Shown one piece after another: positions 25,506-33,031 of a stretch of 42,339 nucleotides of DNA. The notes under the pieces were generated by a model. It made no database searches. It was not told the DNA's origin and was given only the letters and a program-made list of their open reading frames with translations. Position numbers and translations under genes: made by a program. The stretch comes from CAYZFD01 sp964477735 (GTDB taxonomy: Bacteria > Bacteroidota > Bacteroidia > Flavobacteriales > Flavobacteriaceae), in NCBI GenBank assembly GCA_964477735.1, contig CAYZFD010000010.1, positions 1 to 42,339 on the forward strand, in the 5' to 3' direction. Numbering within the stretch: the stretch's first letter is position 1; each line of letters begins with the position of its first letter.

Positions 25506-26417
25506 CGCCATCGCCATACGTACAGCAGTTTTTAGATCAATTTTAGGAACCCACCCCCACTCGCGCTGCGCATAAGAATCATCGATACTTTTGGGCCAGC
25601 TATCAGCAATGGCTTGTCTATAGTCGGGTTGATAAAAAACCTCCACATCTAAACCATAAGTTTTGATAACTTCTACAACTTCACTTGGGGTTGTGCTAAA
25701 GCCTGAAATGTTGTAGGCTACATTCGATTTTAGTTGGTTTAATGGCGCCTTCATCAGCGAAAGCGTGGCGCGAACAGCATCATCCATGTGCATCATAGGC
25801 AAAGTTGTGTTGGCGTTAAGAAAACAACGATAGGGCTCATTATTTTTGGCTGCCCTAATCAATTCAATAATATAATCTGTGGTGCCACCACCAGAGAAAG
25901 CGTCTAGGCTAAGTAATCCCGGATAGCGCAAGGATCTGATGTCTAAGCCAAAACGAATTTTATAATATTCCATAAGGCGCTCCCCCGCCAATTTTGTTAC
26001 ACCATACATGGTTTTTGGGTTAGTGTAGGCCAACTGAGTCGTGTTGACTTTTGGAGTTAAAACGCCAAAAACGGCAATAGAACTAGGCCAAAAAATTTGA
26101 CTTACACCTGTCTCAATAGCCACCTGAGCCACATGCTGAAATCCAGAAATATTAAACGCCCAAGTGCGCATAGGGTCTTGTTCGCCCTTGGCAGAAAGTA
26201 TGGCAGGCAAATTAAAAATTGTGTCTATTTTGTATTGACACACAATCTTTTTAAGCTGGTCTTGGTCACAAACATCCAAACGCTCGAAGGGATGAGTGAA
26301 ATCCTTTGAGGGCTCTGCAATATCTCCCGCGATCACCAAGACATTTGATTTTTCAAGTGCTTTGATAAGTGAAGATCCCAACTGCCCCAAGGCTCCTATA
26401 ACGAGTATATTTTTCAA
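25500..26417 (-). CDS. L-threonine 3-dehydrogenase, SDR (UDP-galactose-epimerase-like) type
   Basis: A 305-residue extended SDR with a Rossmann start ILVIGALGQLGSSL (GxxGxxG), an acidic residue at the end of the second strand (GDI), YGVTKLAGERL (catalytic Tyr/Lys), and substrate-side features RYPGLLS and MMHMDDAVRATL. It stands divergent from kbl, the enzyme that consumes its product 2-amino-3-ketobutyrate. That context and the sequence match the epimerase-like threonine dehydrogenases known in Flavobacterium and Cupriavidus rather than sugar epimerases. The start is TTG (26417): an in-frame stop lies two codons upstream and MKNILVIGA is the expected N-terminus. The pair would convert threonine plus NAD and CoA to glycine plus acetyl-CoA. 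Confidence 0.87.
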   Translation of the reverse strand: MKNILVIGALGQLGSSLIKALEKSNVLVIAGDIAEPSKDFTHPFERLDVCDQDQLKKIVCQYKIDTIFNLPAILSAKGEQDPMRTWAFNISGFQHVAQVAIETGVSQIFWPSSIAVFGVLTPKVNTTQLAYTNPKTMYGVTKLAGERLMEYYKIRFGLDIRSLRYPGLLSLDAFSGGGTTDYIIELIRAAKNNEPYRCFLNANTTLPMMHMDDAVRATLSLMKAPLNQLKSNVAYNISGFSTTPSEVVEVIKTYGLDVEVFYQPDYRQAIADSWPKSIDDSYAQREWGWVPKIDLKTAVRMAMAS

Positions 26418-26491
26418 ATTTTAAAGGATAAGTAAAAGATTTGTTTCTTAGATTTGTTACACAGAATAAATTTTTTGTTAAAAATATAACA

Positions 26492-27676
26492 ATGTATCAA
26501 ACCGCCAAAAAAAGATTTCAAAAAGAAATTGAGGACATTAAACTAAAGGGACTTTTCAAAGAAGAATGTTTACTAGACTCTGCTCAAGCGGCCAGCATAA
26601 GTGCAAATGGCAAGGAAATGCTTAATTTTTGTGCCAACAATTATTTAGGTCTTTCCAACCACCCAAGCGTGATTAAGGCGGCTCAAAAAATGATGGAAGC
26701 TAGAGGGTTTGGGTTGGCCTCAGTTCGTTTTATTTGTGGCACTCAAGACATTCACAAAAAACTTGAAAAAGAAATTTCATCATTTTTGGGAACCGAAGAC
26801 ACCATCCTCTATGCGGCTGCTTTCGATGCCAATGGAGGGGTTTTCGAACCCTTGTTAGGCCCTGAAGATGCTATCATCAGCGACGCGCTCAACCATGCCT
26901 CTATTATTGATGGCGTTAGGTTGTGCAAAGCTCAACGATTCCGATATCAGCACAACAATATGCTCGATTTAGAGCTAAAGCTCCAAGAGGCGTCGGGTGC
27001 TAGAACAAAAATTATAGTCACAGACGGCGTGTTCTCCATGGATGGCACCATAGCTCAATTGGATATAATTTGTGATTTGGCTGAACGCTATAACGCTCTT
27101 GTGATGACCGATGAATGTCACGCCACCGGATTTATTGGCCCAACAGGAAGAGGTGTTCCAGAACTTAAAGGTGTGTCAGAAAAAGTTGATATCATCACTG
27201 GAACCCTTGGAAAAGCGCTGGGCGGCGCTTCGGGAGGTTTTACCAGCGGGCGAAAAGAAATCATCACCTTACTTCGTCAACGCTCACGACCTTATTTGTT
27301 TTCAAACTCATTAGCGCCTGCCATTGTTGGTGCTTCTCTTGAGGTTTTTAAAATCATTAAAGAAAATAAGAAACCTATTGAACAGTTAAGGCAAAACACA
27401 TTTTTGTTTAGACAAAAAATGACCGAAGCTGGATTTGATGTGGTTCCGGGTGAACACCCCATAGTGCCCATAATGCTTTATGACGCCAAATTGGCACAAA
27501 ACATGGCCACAGCTTTGCTCGAAAAAGACATTTATGTGGTTGGATTTTTTTATCCTGTTGTGCCCGAAGGTAAAGCGCGCATTCGCGTGCAATTGTCTGC
27601 AGCTCATACTGAATCGCAAATCAACAAAACAGTTGCTGCATTTGTGGAGGTTGGAAAATCAATGGGAATCATTTAG
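26492..27676 (+). CDS. kbl: 2-amino-3-ketobutyrate CoA ligase (glycine C-acetyltransferase)
   Basis: A PLP enzyme of the alpha-oxoamine synthase family, splitting 2-amino-3-ketobutyrate with CoA into glycine and acetyl-CoA. In 394 residues I see NFCANNYLGLSNHPSV (about 46-61), FGLASVRFICGTQDIHKKLE, the DECHATGF motif and the PLP-lysine segment TGTLGKALGGASGGF. The size and the FICGTQ motif fit Kbl rather than BioF or HemA. The frame is open 51 nt upstream, but MYQTAKKRFQKE at 26492 matches the family start. It is divergent from the SDR threonine dehydrogenase gene; the 74-nt spacer shows no exact -7 box for either. Confidence 0.95.
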   Translation: MYQTAKKRFQKEIEDIKLKGLFKEECLLDSAQAASISANGKEMLNFCANNYLGLSNHPSVIKAAQKMMEARGFGLASVRFICGTQDIHKKLEKEISSFLGTEDTILYAAAFDANGGVFEPLLGPEDAIISDALNHASIIDGVRLCKAQRFRYQHNNMLDLELKLQEASGARTKIIVTDGVFSMDGTIAQLDIICDLAERYNALVMTDECHATGFIGPTGRGVPELKGVSEKVDIITGTLGKALGGASGGFTSGRKEIITLLRQRSRPYLFSNSLAPAIVGASLEVFKIIKENKKPIEQLRQNTFLFRQKMTEAGFDVVPGEHPIVPIMLYDAKLAQNMATALLEKDIYVVGFFYPVVPEGKARIRVQLSAAHTESQINKTVAAFVEVGKSMGII

Positions 27677-27682
27677 GAAGCA

Positions 27683-27937
27683 CTACAGTCTCTTGTACCA
27701 AGCAAGAACAAGAAGTACAATTCCAAAAATAAAATAAACAATTGAGAGTATTTTTGAGGTGTGATCGAACCATAAAAAAATACTATAAGCCAAGTGGTAT
27801 ATTCCAAAAACCACCCAAAAAAAATTGCGAATCCTTAACTTACGCTCTTCAGAAAATTTAAGGATCCGGAGACTCCCCCAATTCAGTAGGGCAATTACAG
27901 CAAATACCAATAACATGATAAGAAGGGCTTGGAGCAT
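27683..27937 (-). CDS. Small hydrophobic membrane protein, unknown function
   Basis: An 84-residue protein with three hydrophobic segments (about 3-22, 38-56 and 62-80) and a charged loop SEERKLRIRN between the first two. No motif or family is recognised. It begins 11 nt after the stop of the PHP-domain phosphodiesterase gene on the same strand, so it is probably co-transcribed, and it ends 6 nt from the convergent kbl end. Size, hydrophobic pattern and tight packing support a real gene. Confidence 0.65.
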   Translation of the reverse strand: MLQALLIMLLVFAVIALLNWGSLRILKFSEERKLRIRNFFWVVFGIYHLAYSIFLWFDHTSKILSIVYFIFGIVLLVLAWYKRL

Positions 27938-27948
27938 TGATTGGATTA

Positions 27949-29055
27949 TTATGGTTTATTTTCGGACCATGCAATTCTAAATTGTATTTGTGGATGCTTT
28001 TTTGGTGCCACTATAGCATTGAGCACTTCGAAACTCACATCCGTTTTTGGGCGCTGGTGAAGGGTTTTAAGTTGAACACTCAGCCTTTGGTAAGGCTTAA
28101 GATATAGGACATCTCCCTGTTTGTGAAAACTATACGCACCCGAGTATTTTAAATGTATCGGCCATGCACTATGGTTGATGATTTCGAAGTTTAAAATCTG
28201 TTTTCCGTTTGGATAATCCGCATTTCGGATTTCAATATTGGCTTTTAGCACCTGGTTTAATACAGCCTCTGGCCCAATTATTAAATCTTCGAACCAAATA
28301 AATGTATGCCCTTCAAAAAGATTTTTCTTTACAGCCTCAGGGGTTCGACTATCGGCCAAAACAAAAGTCATCGGGCGGTGACCATCTTTTGAAAGGTCAT
28401 GTTCCCAAGTGGTTAGACCGTGAATATCAGATGTGCCAATCATAGTTAGGCCGTTATCGATGGCCAACTGCATGGCTTCTTCTGAAAAAGTGTGTTCATT
28501 AACGACTTCAATGCCGTGCAATAATTTTTGGTTTATCAAATATTGGTGAAAAGGCTCAAGCCTCGCTATCCCATCAGCGCGCTGGGCATCCCAATTGGGG
28601 TGATTCCAAAACACAAAGGCATGCTGTCGATTGGCCTCAACAATTCCAGAGAGAGAGTCTTTGTGAAGTAGTAGGTTGGCATCTTTGATGAAAACCGCGT
28701 TGACATGGCCTGGTGGCATGGAGCGAGTAATCTCAGATCCATTAACGATCAACAGGCTGTCATGATTTCCAAGACTTTGTTGAGCGACCTCAAAAGCACG
28801 ATTTCTGTTGGGGTGTGGAATGTCATGACTATGGGGTTGGTATTCTAAATGTTCTGTTAAAGAAATTAAATCAATCCCTTCACGAAGGGCCTCTTGAACA
28901 CGAATGTCGGGCCAAACAGATCCGTCCGAAAACACGGTGTGTATATGAAGGTCTGCACTCACTAAAGTTTGTCCTTCAGGAGCTTTAAAATAGGGATGCT
29001 TTTGACCCCATAAAAGTGTGTTAAAAGCCAGAAATAAAATGAGATAGTTTTTCAT
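27949..29055 (-). CDS. Exported PHP-domain phosphodiesterase (Sb-PDE-like)
   Basis: A 368-residue protein with a signal peptide (1 to about 17, LAFNTLLWGQ) and then a PHP metal-dependent phosphoesterase domain. ADLHIHTVFSDGSVWPD (about 34-50) supplies the first His-x-His pair, ISLTEHLEYQPH (about 64-75) the second metal motif, NGSEITR the glutamate, FWNHPNWD a further histidine and GTSDIHGLTTW the Asp/His pair. About 110 C-terminal residues form a beta-rich domain (IEIRNADYPNGKQILNFEIIN). The layout matches a family annotated after the Sphingobium haloalkyl-phosphate phosphodiesterase, but the natural substrate here cannot be told. A periplasmic or surface location is inferred. Confidence 0.82.
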   Translation of the reverse strand: MKNYLILFLAFNTLLWGQKHPYFKAPEGQTLVSADLHIHTVFSDGSVWPDIRVQEALREGIDLISLTEHLEYQPHSHDIPHPNRNRAFEVAQQSLGNHDSLLIVNGSEITRSMPPGHVNAVFIKDANLLLHKDSLSGIVEANRQHAFVFWNHPNWDAQRADGIARLEPFHQYLINQKLLHGIEVVNEHTFSEEAMQLAIDNGLTMIGTSDIHGLTTWEHDLSKDGHRPMTFVLADSRTPEAVKKNLFEGHTFIWFEDLIIGPEAVLNQVLKANIEIRNADYPNGKQILNFEIINHSAWPIHLKYSGAYSFHKQGDVLYLKPYQRLSVQLKTLHQRPKTDVSFEVLNAIVAPKKHPQIQFRIAWSENKP

Positions 29056-29118
29056 AAGGGCATCATTGAGTATGCAATTTATGAAAAAAATAATGGGTTA
29101 AAAAAGAATTCGAAAATC

Positions 29119-30924
29119 CTATTTTAATTCTGTATAGAAAATTTCTAGTTTAAGGCGCTTATCGTTCTTTTCAACTTCGGGGTTGGGTCCAATGAGCACA
29201 GTGCCTAAAGGGTTGATTAAGGCCCCCAACGGTGCTTTAGAAACGGTGGTATTGCTCTCTAGAGGAAGAAAATAAGGCAACTTAATGTCTGAAGTAACGG
29301 CCAGTCCCAATTTTTTGTTGGTTGAATCCTTACGAACAATATTTTTAACATGCTCAGTGATTCGAATTTTGTAATAGGCTCCTTTGTCGTCTTCAAGGCG
29401 GATAATGCCGTCGTGGTTAATTTTGGTGAGCAGGGTATTGTTGTCGTTCGTTGGGTCGAGCGTGTAATCGGCTAAGGGGGTGAAGTTTTCAATGTCGTAG
29501 ATAAAAATTCTGGCAGGTTCATTTTTATATCCATTAGCATCGATTGTTTCTCGATCGATATAAAACACCAGGTTGGCCTCATTGATCATCATCGATTTGC
29601 TTTTCACTTCATCGAGCATTGAGCTCCCATCAGTGGCTTTAAAAAGTTCTAGTTCGGCCAACACGCCCACACCGCCTTTGAGGTATAATCTTGAAGCATT
29701 GTTGTTGTTAGCTAGGGCTGTTTGCACTTGGGCAGCGTGAGGCTCATTTTCGAAAATGTTAAAGTTAACACCAGTTCCAAGATTAAAACTCACTGTTTTT
29801 TCATCTGTTTCAAACACATCGTCTGAAGTGTCCTGGGTTTTTTTAGTGTCTGTTGTTTTCTCATATTCGTAGGTCATTTTAATGACTGCACCCGAAAAAT
29901 TTAAAAGCATCAACAATGGCTCACTAAAGTCGGATGTAGAAATAACCACGCCCCTAAAATAATCTTTAAACGTGTTTGTGTCCGATAGCTCACTACTTCC
30001 TTCCTTATCTAAAAATTTTGTTTGGAAGAAGGCTTTATTTAAGGAAATTCGAATTCTAGGAGTGAGGCGCTCTTTGACTTCTTTTGATTCATCTTTATCA
30101 GTTGTGGATGGGTCATCTTCCTTAAAAAAAACCCATTCATTGGTGTTCAGCGTATAAGTGTCATCATAGAGAAGATCTCCCAAAAAGCCTTGTTCAATAT
30201 TGCTGTTAGAATAATAAATTTGGTTGGTTTCTAAATTATTTGTGGCGTCGAGAGATCTCAAATAATAGGTTAATTCTTGAACTTTTATTTTAAAAGAGGC
30301 CTCTCTTGCACCGAAAAGTGAATCGATATCATATTTTTTGGCTTCGGGGTCGGGGTTGACTGTTTCTGTATCTTCATTATCGTTCACCCCATCTCCATCG
30401 GTGTCTTTGTTTAAGGGGTTAGTACCAGCACGTGTTTCTGCAATATCAGACAATCCGTCTCCGTCAGAATCGCTGAGTTGGTCTTTTGGGTCGGCATCAA
30501 AAATATCTATGACTCCATCGCCATCTGTATCTTGACGGTTTGTGAAAAATGGAATTTCTAAAAAAACTTCCTTAATGGTTTCTTTTTCATCTCGAACAGA
30601 ATCTAACTGTTCCTGTGCATGCGTTTTGGCTCCAAAACTGCTCATGCCACTGACTATAGTGGGCTGTGCAATGATACGTGACGAAGTGTTTCCGTAAATG
30701 GGGTCAACATTAGTACCCAATTGAAGTAATGGCAAGCCGTTGGATCGGAAGGCTGACAACCCAATGTTTCGAGCAAACACTGGGGCTTCGAGTTGACTGT
30801 TGGTCAAGGCATTGCTTTCAATAATATTTTGACCCACGGTGTCATAGTCTTTATTGCAGGAATAAAGAACAGATAGCACTAAAAAAGTTGTGGTAAAGCC
30901 CTTGAGGTTAAAAAATTTGCTCAT
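29119..30924 (-). CDS. DUF4270 lipoprotein with thrombospondin type-3 calcium repeats
   Basis: A 601-residue protein. The signal peptide ends in VLYSC with a lipidation cysteine at 23, followed by NKDYD, an acidic/lysine-containing stretch of the kind linked to surface export of Bacteroidota lipoproteins. The DUF4270 body includes YGNTSSRIIAQP (about 78-88) and the later beta-rich region with ANLVFYID and a C-terminal TVLIGPNPEVEKNDKRLKLEIFYTE. Inserted at about 132-190 are thrombospondin type-3 repeats: DTDGDGVIDIFDADPKDQ, DSDGDGLSDIAETRAGTNP and DTDGDGVNDNEDTE, expected to bind calcium. The gene starts 6 nt after the half-GT5 gene stop, so they are co-transcribed. Function unknown; surface exposure is inferred. 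Confidence 0.85.
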   Translation of the reverse strand: MSKFFNLKGFTTTFLVLSVLYSCNKDYDTVGQNIIESNALTNSQLEAPVFARNIGLSAFRSNGLPLLQLGTNVDPIYGNTSSRIIAQPTIVSGMSSFGAKTHAQEQLDSVRDEKETIKEVFLEIPFFTNRQDTDGDGVIDIFDADPKDQLSDSDGDGLSDIAETRAGTNPLNKDTDGDGVNDNEDTETVNPDPEAKKYDIDSLFGAREASFKIKVQELTYYLRSLDATNNLETNQIYYSNSNIEQGFLGDLLYDDTYTLNTNEWVFFKEDDPSTTDKDESKEVKERLTPRIRISLNKAFFQTKFLDKEGSSELSDTNTFKDYFRGVVISTSDFSEPLLMLLNFSGAVIKMTYEYEKTTDTKKTQDTSDDVFETDEKTVSFNLGTGVNFNIFENEPHAAQVQTALANNNNASRLYLKGGVGVLAELELFKATDGSSMLDEVKSKSMMINEANLVFYIDRETIDANGYKNEPARIFIYDIENFTPLADYTLDPTNDNNTLLTKINHDGIIRLEDDKGAYYKIRITEHVKNIVRKDSTNKKLGLAVTSDIKLPYFLPLESNTTVSKAPLGALINPLGTVLIGPNPEVEKNDKRLKLEIFYTELK

Positions 30925-30930
30925 AAATTT

Positions 30931-31743
30931 TTATTCGATAATTTGGGTGTAGAAAGCTTCGTATTCGTCCTTAAATTGGTCGGGGTTAGTGCACTGTAGC
31001 AAAGGTTTCCCGCTGGCATGCATATAGTTTTTCAAGTCTTGATCAATGCTTTTATCGGCAATCACCAAGGCATCCGAATGGTCGATAGCTGATTGCATCA
31101 TCCCTGAAAAATCAGCTTTTGAAAGTGGCTCTAGGTCTTTGGCTTCTTCTATACCATCAAAAGAAACTTTTTCTTTCAGTTGCTGACTTATAACGCCTTC
31201 AAATTCTTGGCCATAAACTGAAGTTACAATCTTGGTGGTTTTAAATAGGGGTTCGTCTTTGTAATATCTTCTAAGATATAGAGGCATTAGAGAAGCTATC
31301 CAACCTTGAACATGAATGATGTCGGGTGACCAATTTAACTTTTTCACCGTTTCAATAACTCCTTTGGCAAAGAAAATAGCCCTTTCGTCATTGTTTTCAT
31401 AGAGCGCACCCTGCTTGTCTTTAAGCATTCCACGTCCTTTGAAATAGTCTAAATTGTCTATGAAATAAACTTGCATGCGCTCTTTTGGGATGGAAGCCAC
31501 CTTAATGATGAGTTGCATATCTACATCATTAATCACAAGATTCATTCCTGAAAGTCGAATTACCTCGTGGAGCTGATGGCGACGTTCATTGATTATTCCA
31601 TATTTGGGAATAAAAATTCGCGTTTGACCACCTCTTTCGTTCACCATTTTTGGAACTTCGAATGCAGTTGTCGAAGCTTGATTTTCCGGCAAATAGGGAA
31701 CTACTTCAGAAGAAACATACAAGACTTTCTTTTCTGTCATCAA
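30931..31743 (-). CDS. Glycogen/starch synthase-like protein, N-terminal GT5 domain only
   Basis: A 270-residue protein matching the N-terminal Rossmann domain of GT5 glycogen synthases: KKVLYVSSEVVPY, MVNERGGQTRIFIPKYG, VYFIDNLDYFKGRGML, NDERAIFFAKGVIE, PDIIHVQGWIASLMPLYLRRYY and a final SDALVIADKSI. True GT5 enzymes are about 480 residues and have a second domain with the nucleotide-sugar and catalytic glutamate sites, which is absent here. The KTGGL ADP-glucose motif near the N-terminus is replaced by PENQAS. Hence synthase activity is doubtful despite the usual annotation. It is followed by the DUF4270 lipoprotein gene and is divergent from panC, a gene order I recall as common in flavobacteria. 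An exact -7 box (31764-31771) precedes it. Confidence 0.82.
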   Translation of the reverse strand: MMTEKKVLYVSSEVVPYLPENQASTTAFEVPKMVNERGGQTRIFIPKYGIINERRHQLHEVIRLSGMNLVINDVDMQLIIKVASIPKERMQVYFIDNLDYFKGRGMLKDKQGALYENNDERAIFFAKGVIETVKKLNWSPDIIHVQGWIASLMPLYLRRYYKDEPLFKTTKIVTSVYGQEFEGVISQQLKEKVSFDGIEEAKDLEPLSKADFSGMMQSAIDHSDALVIADKSIDQDLKNYMHASGKPLLQCTNPDQFKDEYEAFYTQIIE

Positions 31744-31763
31744 TTTAGTTTATAACAAGTTTG

Positions 31764-31771
31764 CAAAGTTA
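31764..31771 (-). promoter_or_regulatory. Putative -7 box of the half-GT5/DUF4270 operon
   Basis: The minus strand reads TAACTTTG (exact TAnnTTTG), 20 nt before the ATG at 31743. It lies back to back with the panC box. Confidence 0.5.
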
Positions 31772-31801
31772 CAAAAATTATGCCGATAAGTAGGAAAATG
31801 G

Positions 31802-31809
31802 TATGTTTG
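31802..31809 (+). promoter_or_regulatory. Putative -7 box of panC
   Basis: TATGTTTG matches TAnnTTTG exactly, 21 nt before the chosen panC ATG (31831). It lies downstream of the frame's first ATG (31780), so a start there would not be transcribed from this promoter. Confidence 0.5.
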
Positions 31810-31830
31810 ACGGCGATTAAGTTTATGTTT

Positions 31831-32667
31831 ATGACAATACACACAACTCGTGAGGAGGTGTTGCAATCAATAAAAACAACCAAAAACTTAGGTTTGGTCC
31901 CCACCATGGGCGCGCTACACGAAGGGCATCTGAGCTTGGTTAGCCGTGCCTTAAAAGAAAACGAAACTGTTTGGGTAACCATTTTTGTAAATCCCACACA
32001 ATTTAACGACCCCTCGGATTTCGAAAAATACCCCAAAACTTTAGAATCCGATCTGAAACTTCTTGAAGGCATGAATAAAAACATTCAAGTCTTTGCGCCA
32101 TTGGCACAAGAATTATATCCCGACGGCCTACATATTGAATCTTTTGATCTTAAAAGTTTAGACACCGTAATGGAAGGGACCTTCAGGCCTGGACATTTTG
32201 ATGGAGTGGGCACCGTTGTTTTGAAGCTCTTTGAACTCTTTAAACCTGAAAAAGCTTATTTTGGAGAAAAAGACTATCAGCAATTACAAATCATTAAACA
32301 ACTCACTGAGCAGCGAGGTTTGCACATCAACATCATAGGTTGCCCGATTTTGAGAGAAGACAACGGCCTTGCGATGAGCTCTCGTAACACCAGGTTGACA
32401 AACTTTGGAAGGAATCAAGCTGGAGATTTACATAAAACCTTGATGTGGGTGAAGCAACATTTTGGCCTACATCCAACCAACACTCTAAAAGAAAAAGCTT
32501 GTGAAATGTTGCAAAAAAATTCGGCTATTGAACTAGAATACTTTGAAATATCAGATGCAAAAAGCCTTCAACCCACTGAAGAAACAGCATCTAATACCAC
32601 TGTTCGAGCTTTTGTGGCCGCCCGTGTGGAAGGTGTTCGATTAATTGACAACATCGCATTAAATTGA
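31831..32667 (+). CDS. panC: Pantothenate synthetase
   Basis: PanC joins pantoate and beta-alanine using ATP. From the chosen start it is 278 residues, the normal size. Motifs: LGLVPTMGALHEGHLSLV (the HxGH nucleotidyl-transfer motif), FVNPTQF, the FRPGHFDGVGTVV loop, YFGEKDYQQL and the KMSKS-like AMSSRNTRL. The frame has earlier ATGs at 31780, 31798 and 31825, but MTIHTTREEV fits the family N-terminus and the -7 box at 31802 excludes the earliest two. It forms an operon with panD, which supplies beta-alanine. Confidence 0.96.
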   Translation: MTIHTTREEVLQSIKTTKNLGLVPTMGALHEGHLSLVSRALKENETVWVTIFVNPTQFNDPSDFEKYPKTLESDLKLLEGMNKNIQVFAPLAQELYPDGLHIESFDLKSLDTVMEGTFRPGHFDGVGTVVLKLFELFKPEKAYFGEKDYQQLQIIKQLTEQRGLHINIIGCPILREDNGLAMSSRNTRLTNFGRNQAGDLHKTLMWVKQHFGLHPTNTLKEKACEMLQKNSAIELEYFEISDAKSLQPTEETASNTTVRAFVAARVEGVRLIDNIALN

Positions 32668-32676
32668 GTATCTTTG
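32645..32676 (+). promoter_or_regulatory. Possible internal promoter for panD
   Basis: TTG at 32645-32647, 21 bases, then TATCTTTG at 32669-32676, only 4 nt before the panD ATG. A start 5-7 nt after the box would yield an mRNA with little or no leader. It overlaps the panC 3' end. Confidence 0.5.
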
Positions 32677-32680
32677 CCCC

Positions 32681-33031
32681 ATGCTTATTGAGGTTCTAAA
32701 ATCTAAAATTCACCGTGTAACGGTTACTGGCGCCGAACTCAACTATATTGGCAGCATCACCATTGACCAAACCCTTATGGAGGCCGCCAATTTACTTCCT
32801 GGTGAGAAAGTGCAAATCGTGAACATCAACAACGGCGAACGTTTAGAAACCTATGTCATTCAAGGTGTCGCCAATAGCGGAGAGATTACCCTTAACGGCC
32901 CTGCTGCTCGAAAAGTTCAAAAGGGAGATGTCATTATTGTGATCAGTTACGCTCAGATGACCCCAGATGAAGCACGCCATTTTAAACCCACATTGTTGTT
33001 TCCCAACGAAACCAACAACGCCCTTAACTAA
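32681..33031 (+). CDS. panD: Aspartate 1-decarboxylase (pyruvoyl enzyme precursor)
   Basis: PanD makes beta-alanine for pantothenate. The 116-residue proenzyme carries the self-cleavage site Gly24-Ser25 in YIGSITID, Lys9 in LKSKIHR, and the Tyr in the later VISYAQM segment. The cleaved Ser25 becomes the pyruvoyl cofactor. It lies 13 nt behind panC, and its TAA overlaps by one base the ATG of the next gene (TAATG), suggesting coupled translation. Confidence 0.97.
   Translation: MLIEVLKSKIHRVTVTGAELNYIGSITIDQTLMEAANLLPGEKVQIVNINNGERLETYVIQGVANSGEITLNGPAARKVQKGDVIIVISYAQMTPDEARHFKPTLLFPNETNNALN

Noticed and set aside
26441..26491. Upstream start for kbl
   Set aside because: The 17 extra residues come from the intergenic spacer; the ATG at 26492 matches the family N-terminus.
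31780..31830. Earlier ATG codons (31780, 31798, 31825) for panC
   Set aside because: The first two lie upstream of or at the -7 box at 31802-31809, and the extra residues are not part of the PanC family. 31825 adds only two residues and cannot be fully excluded.
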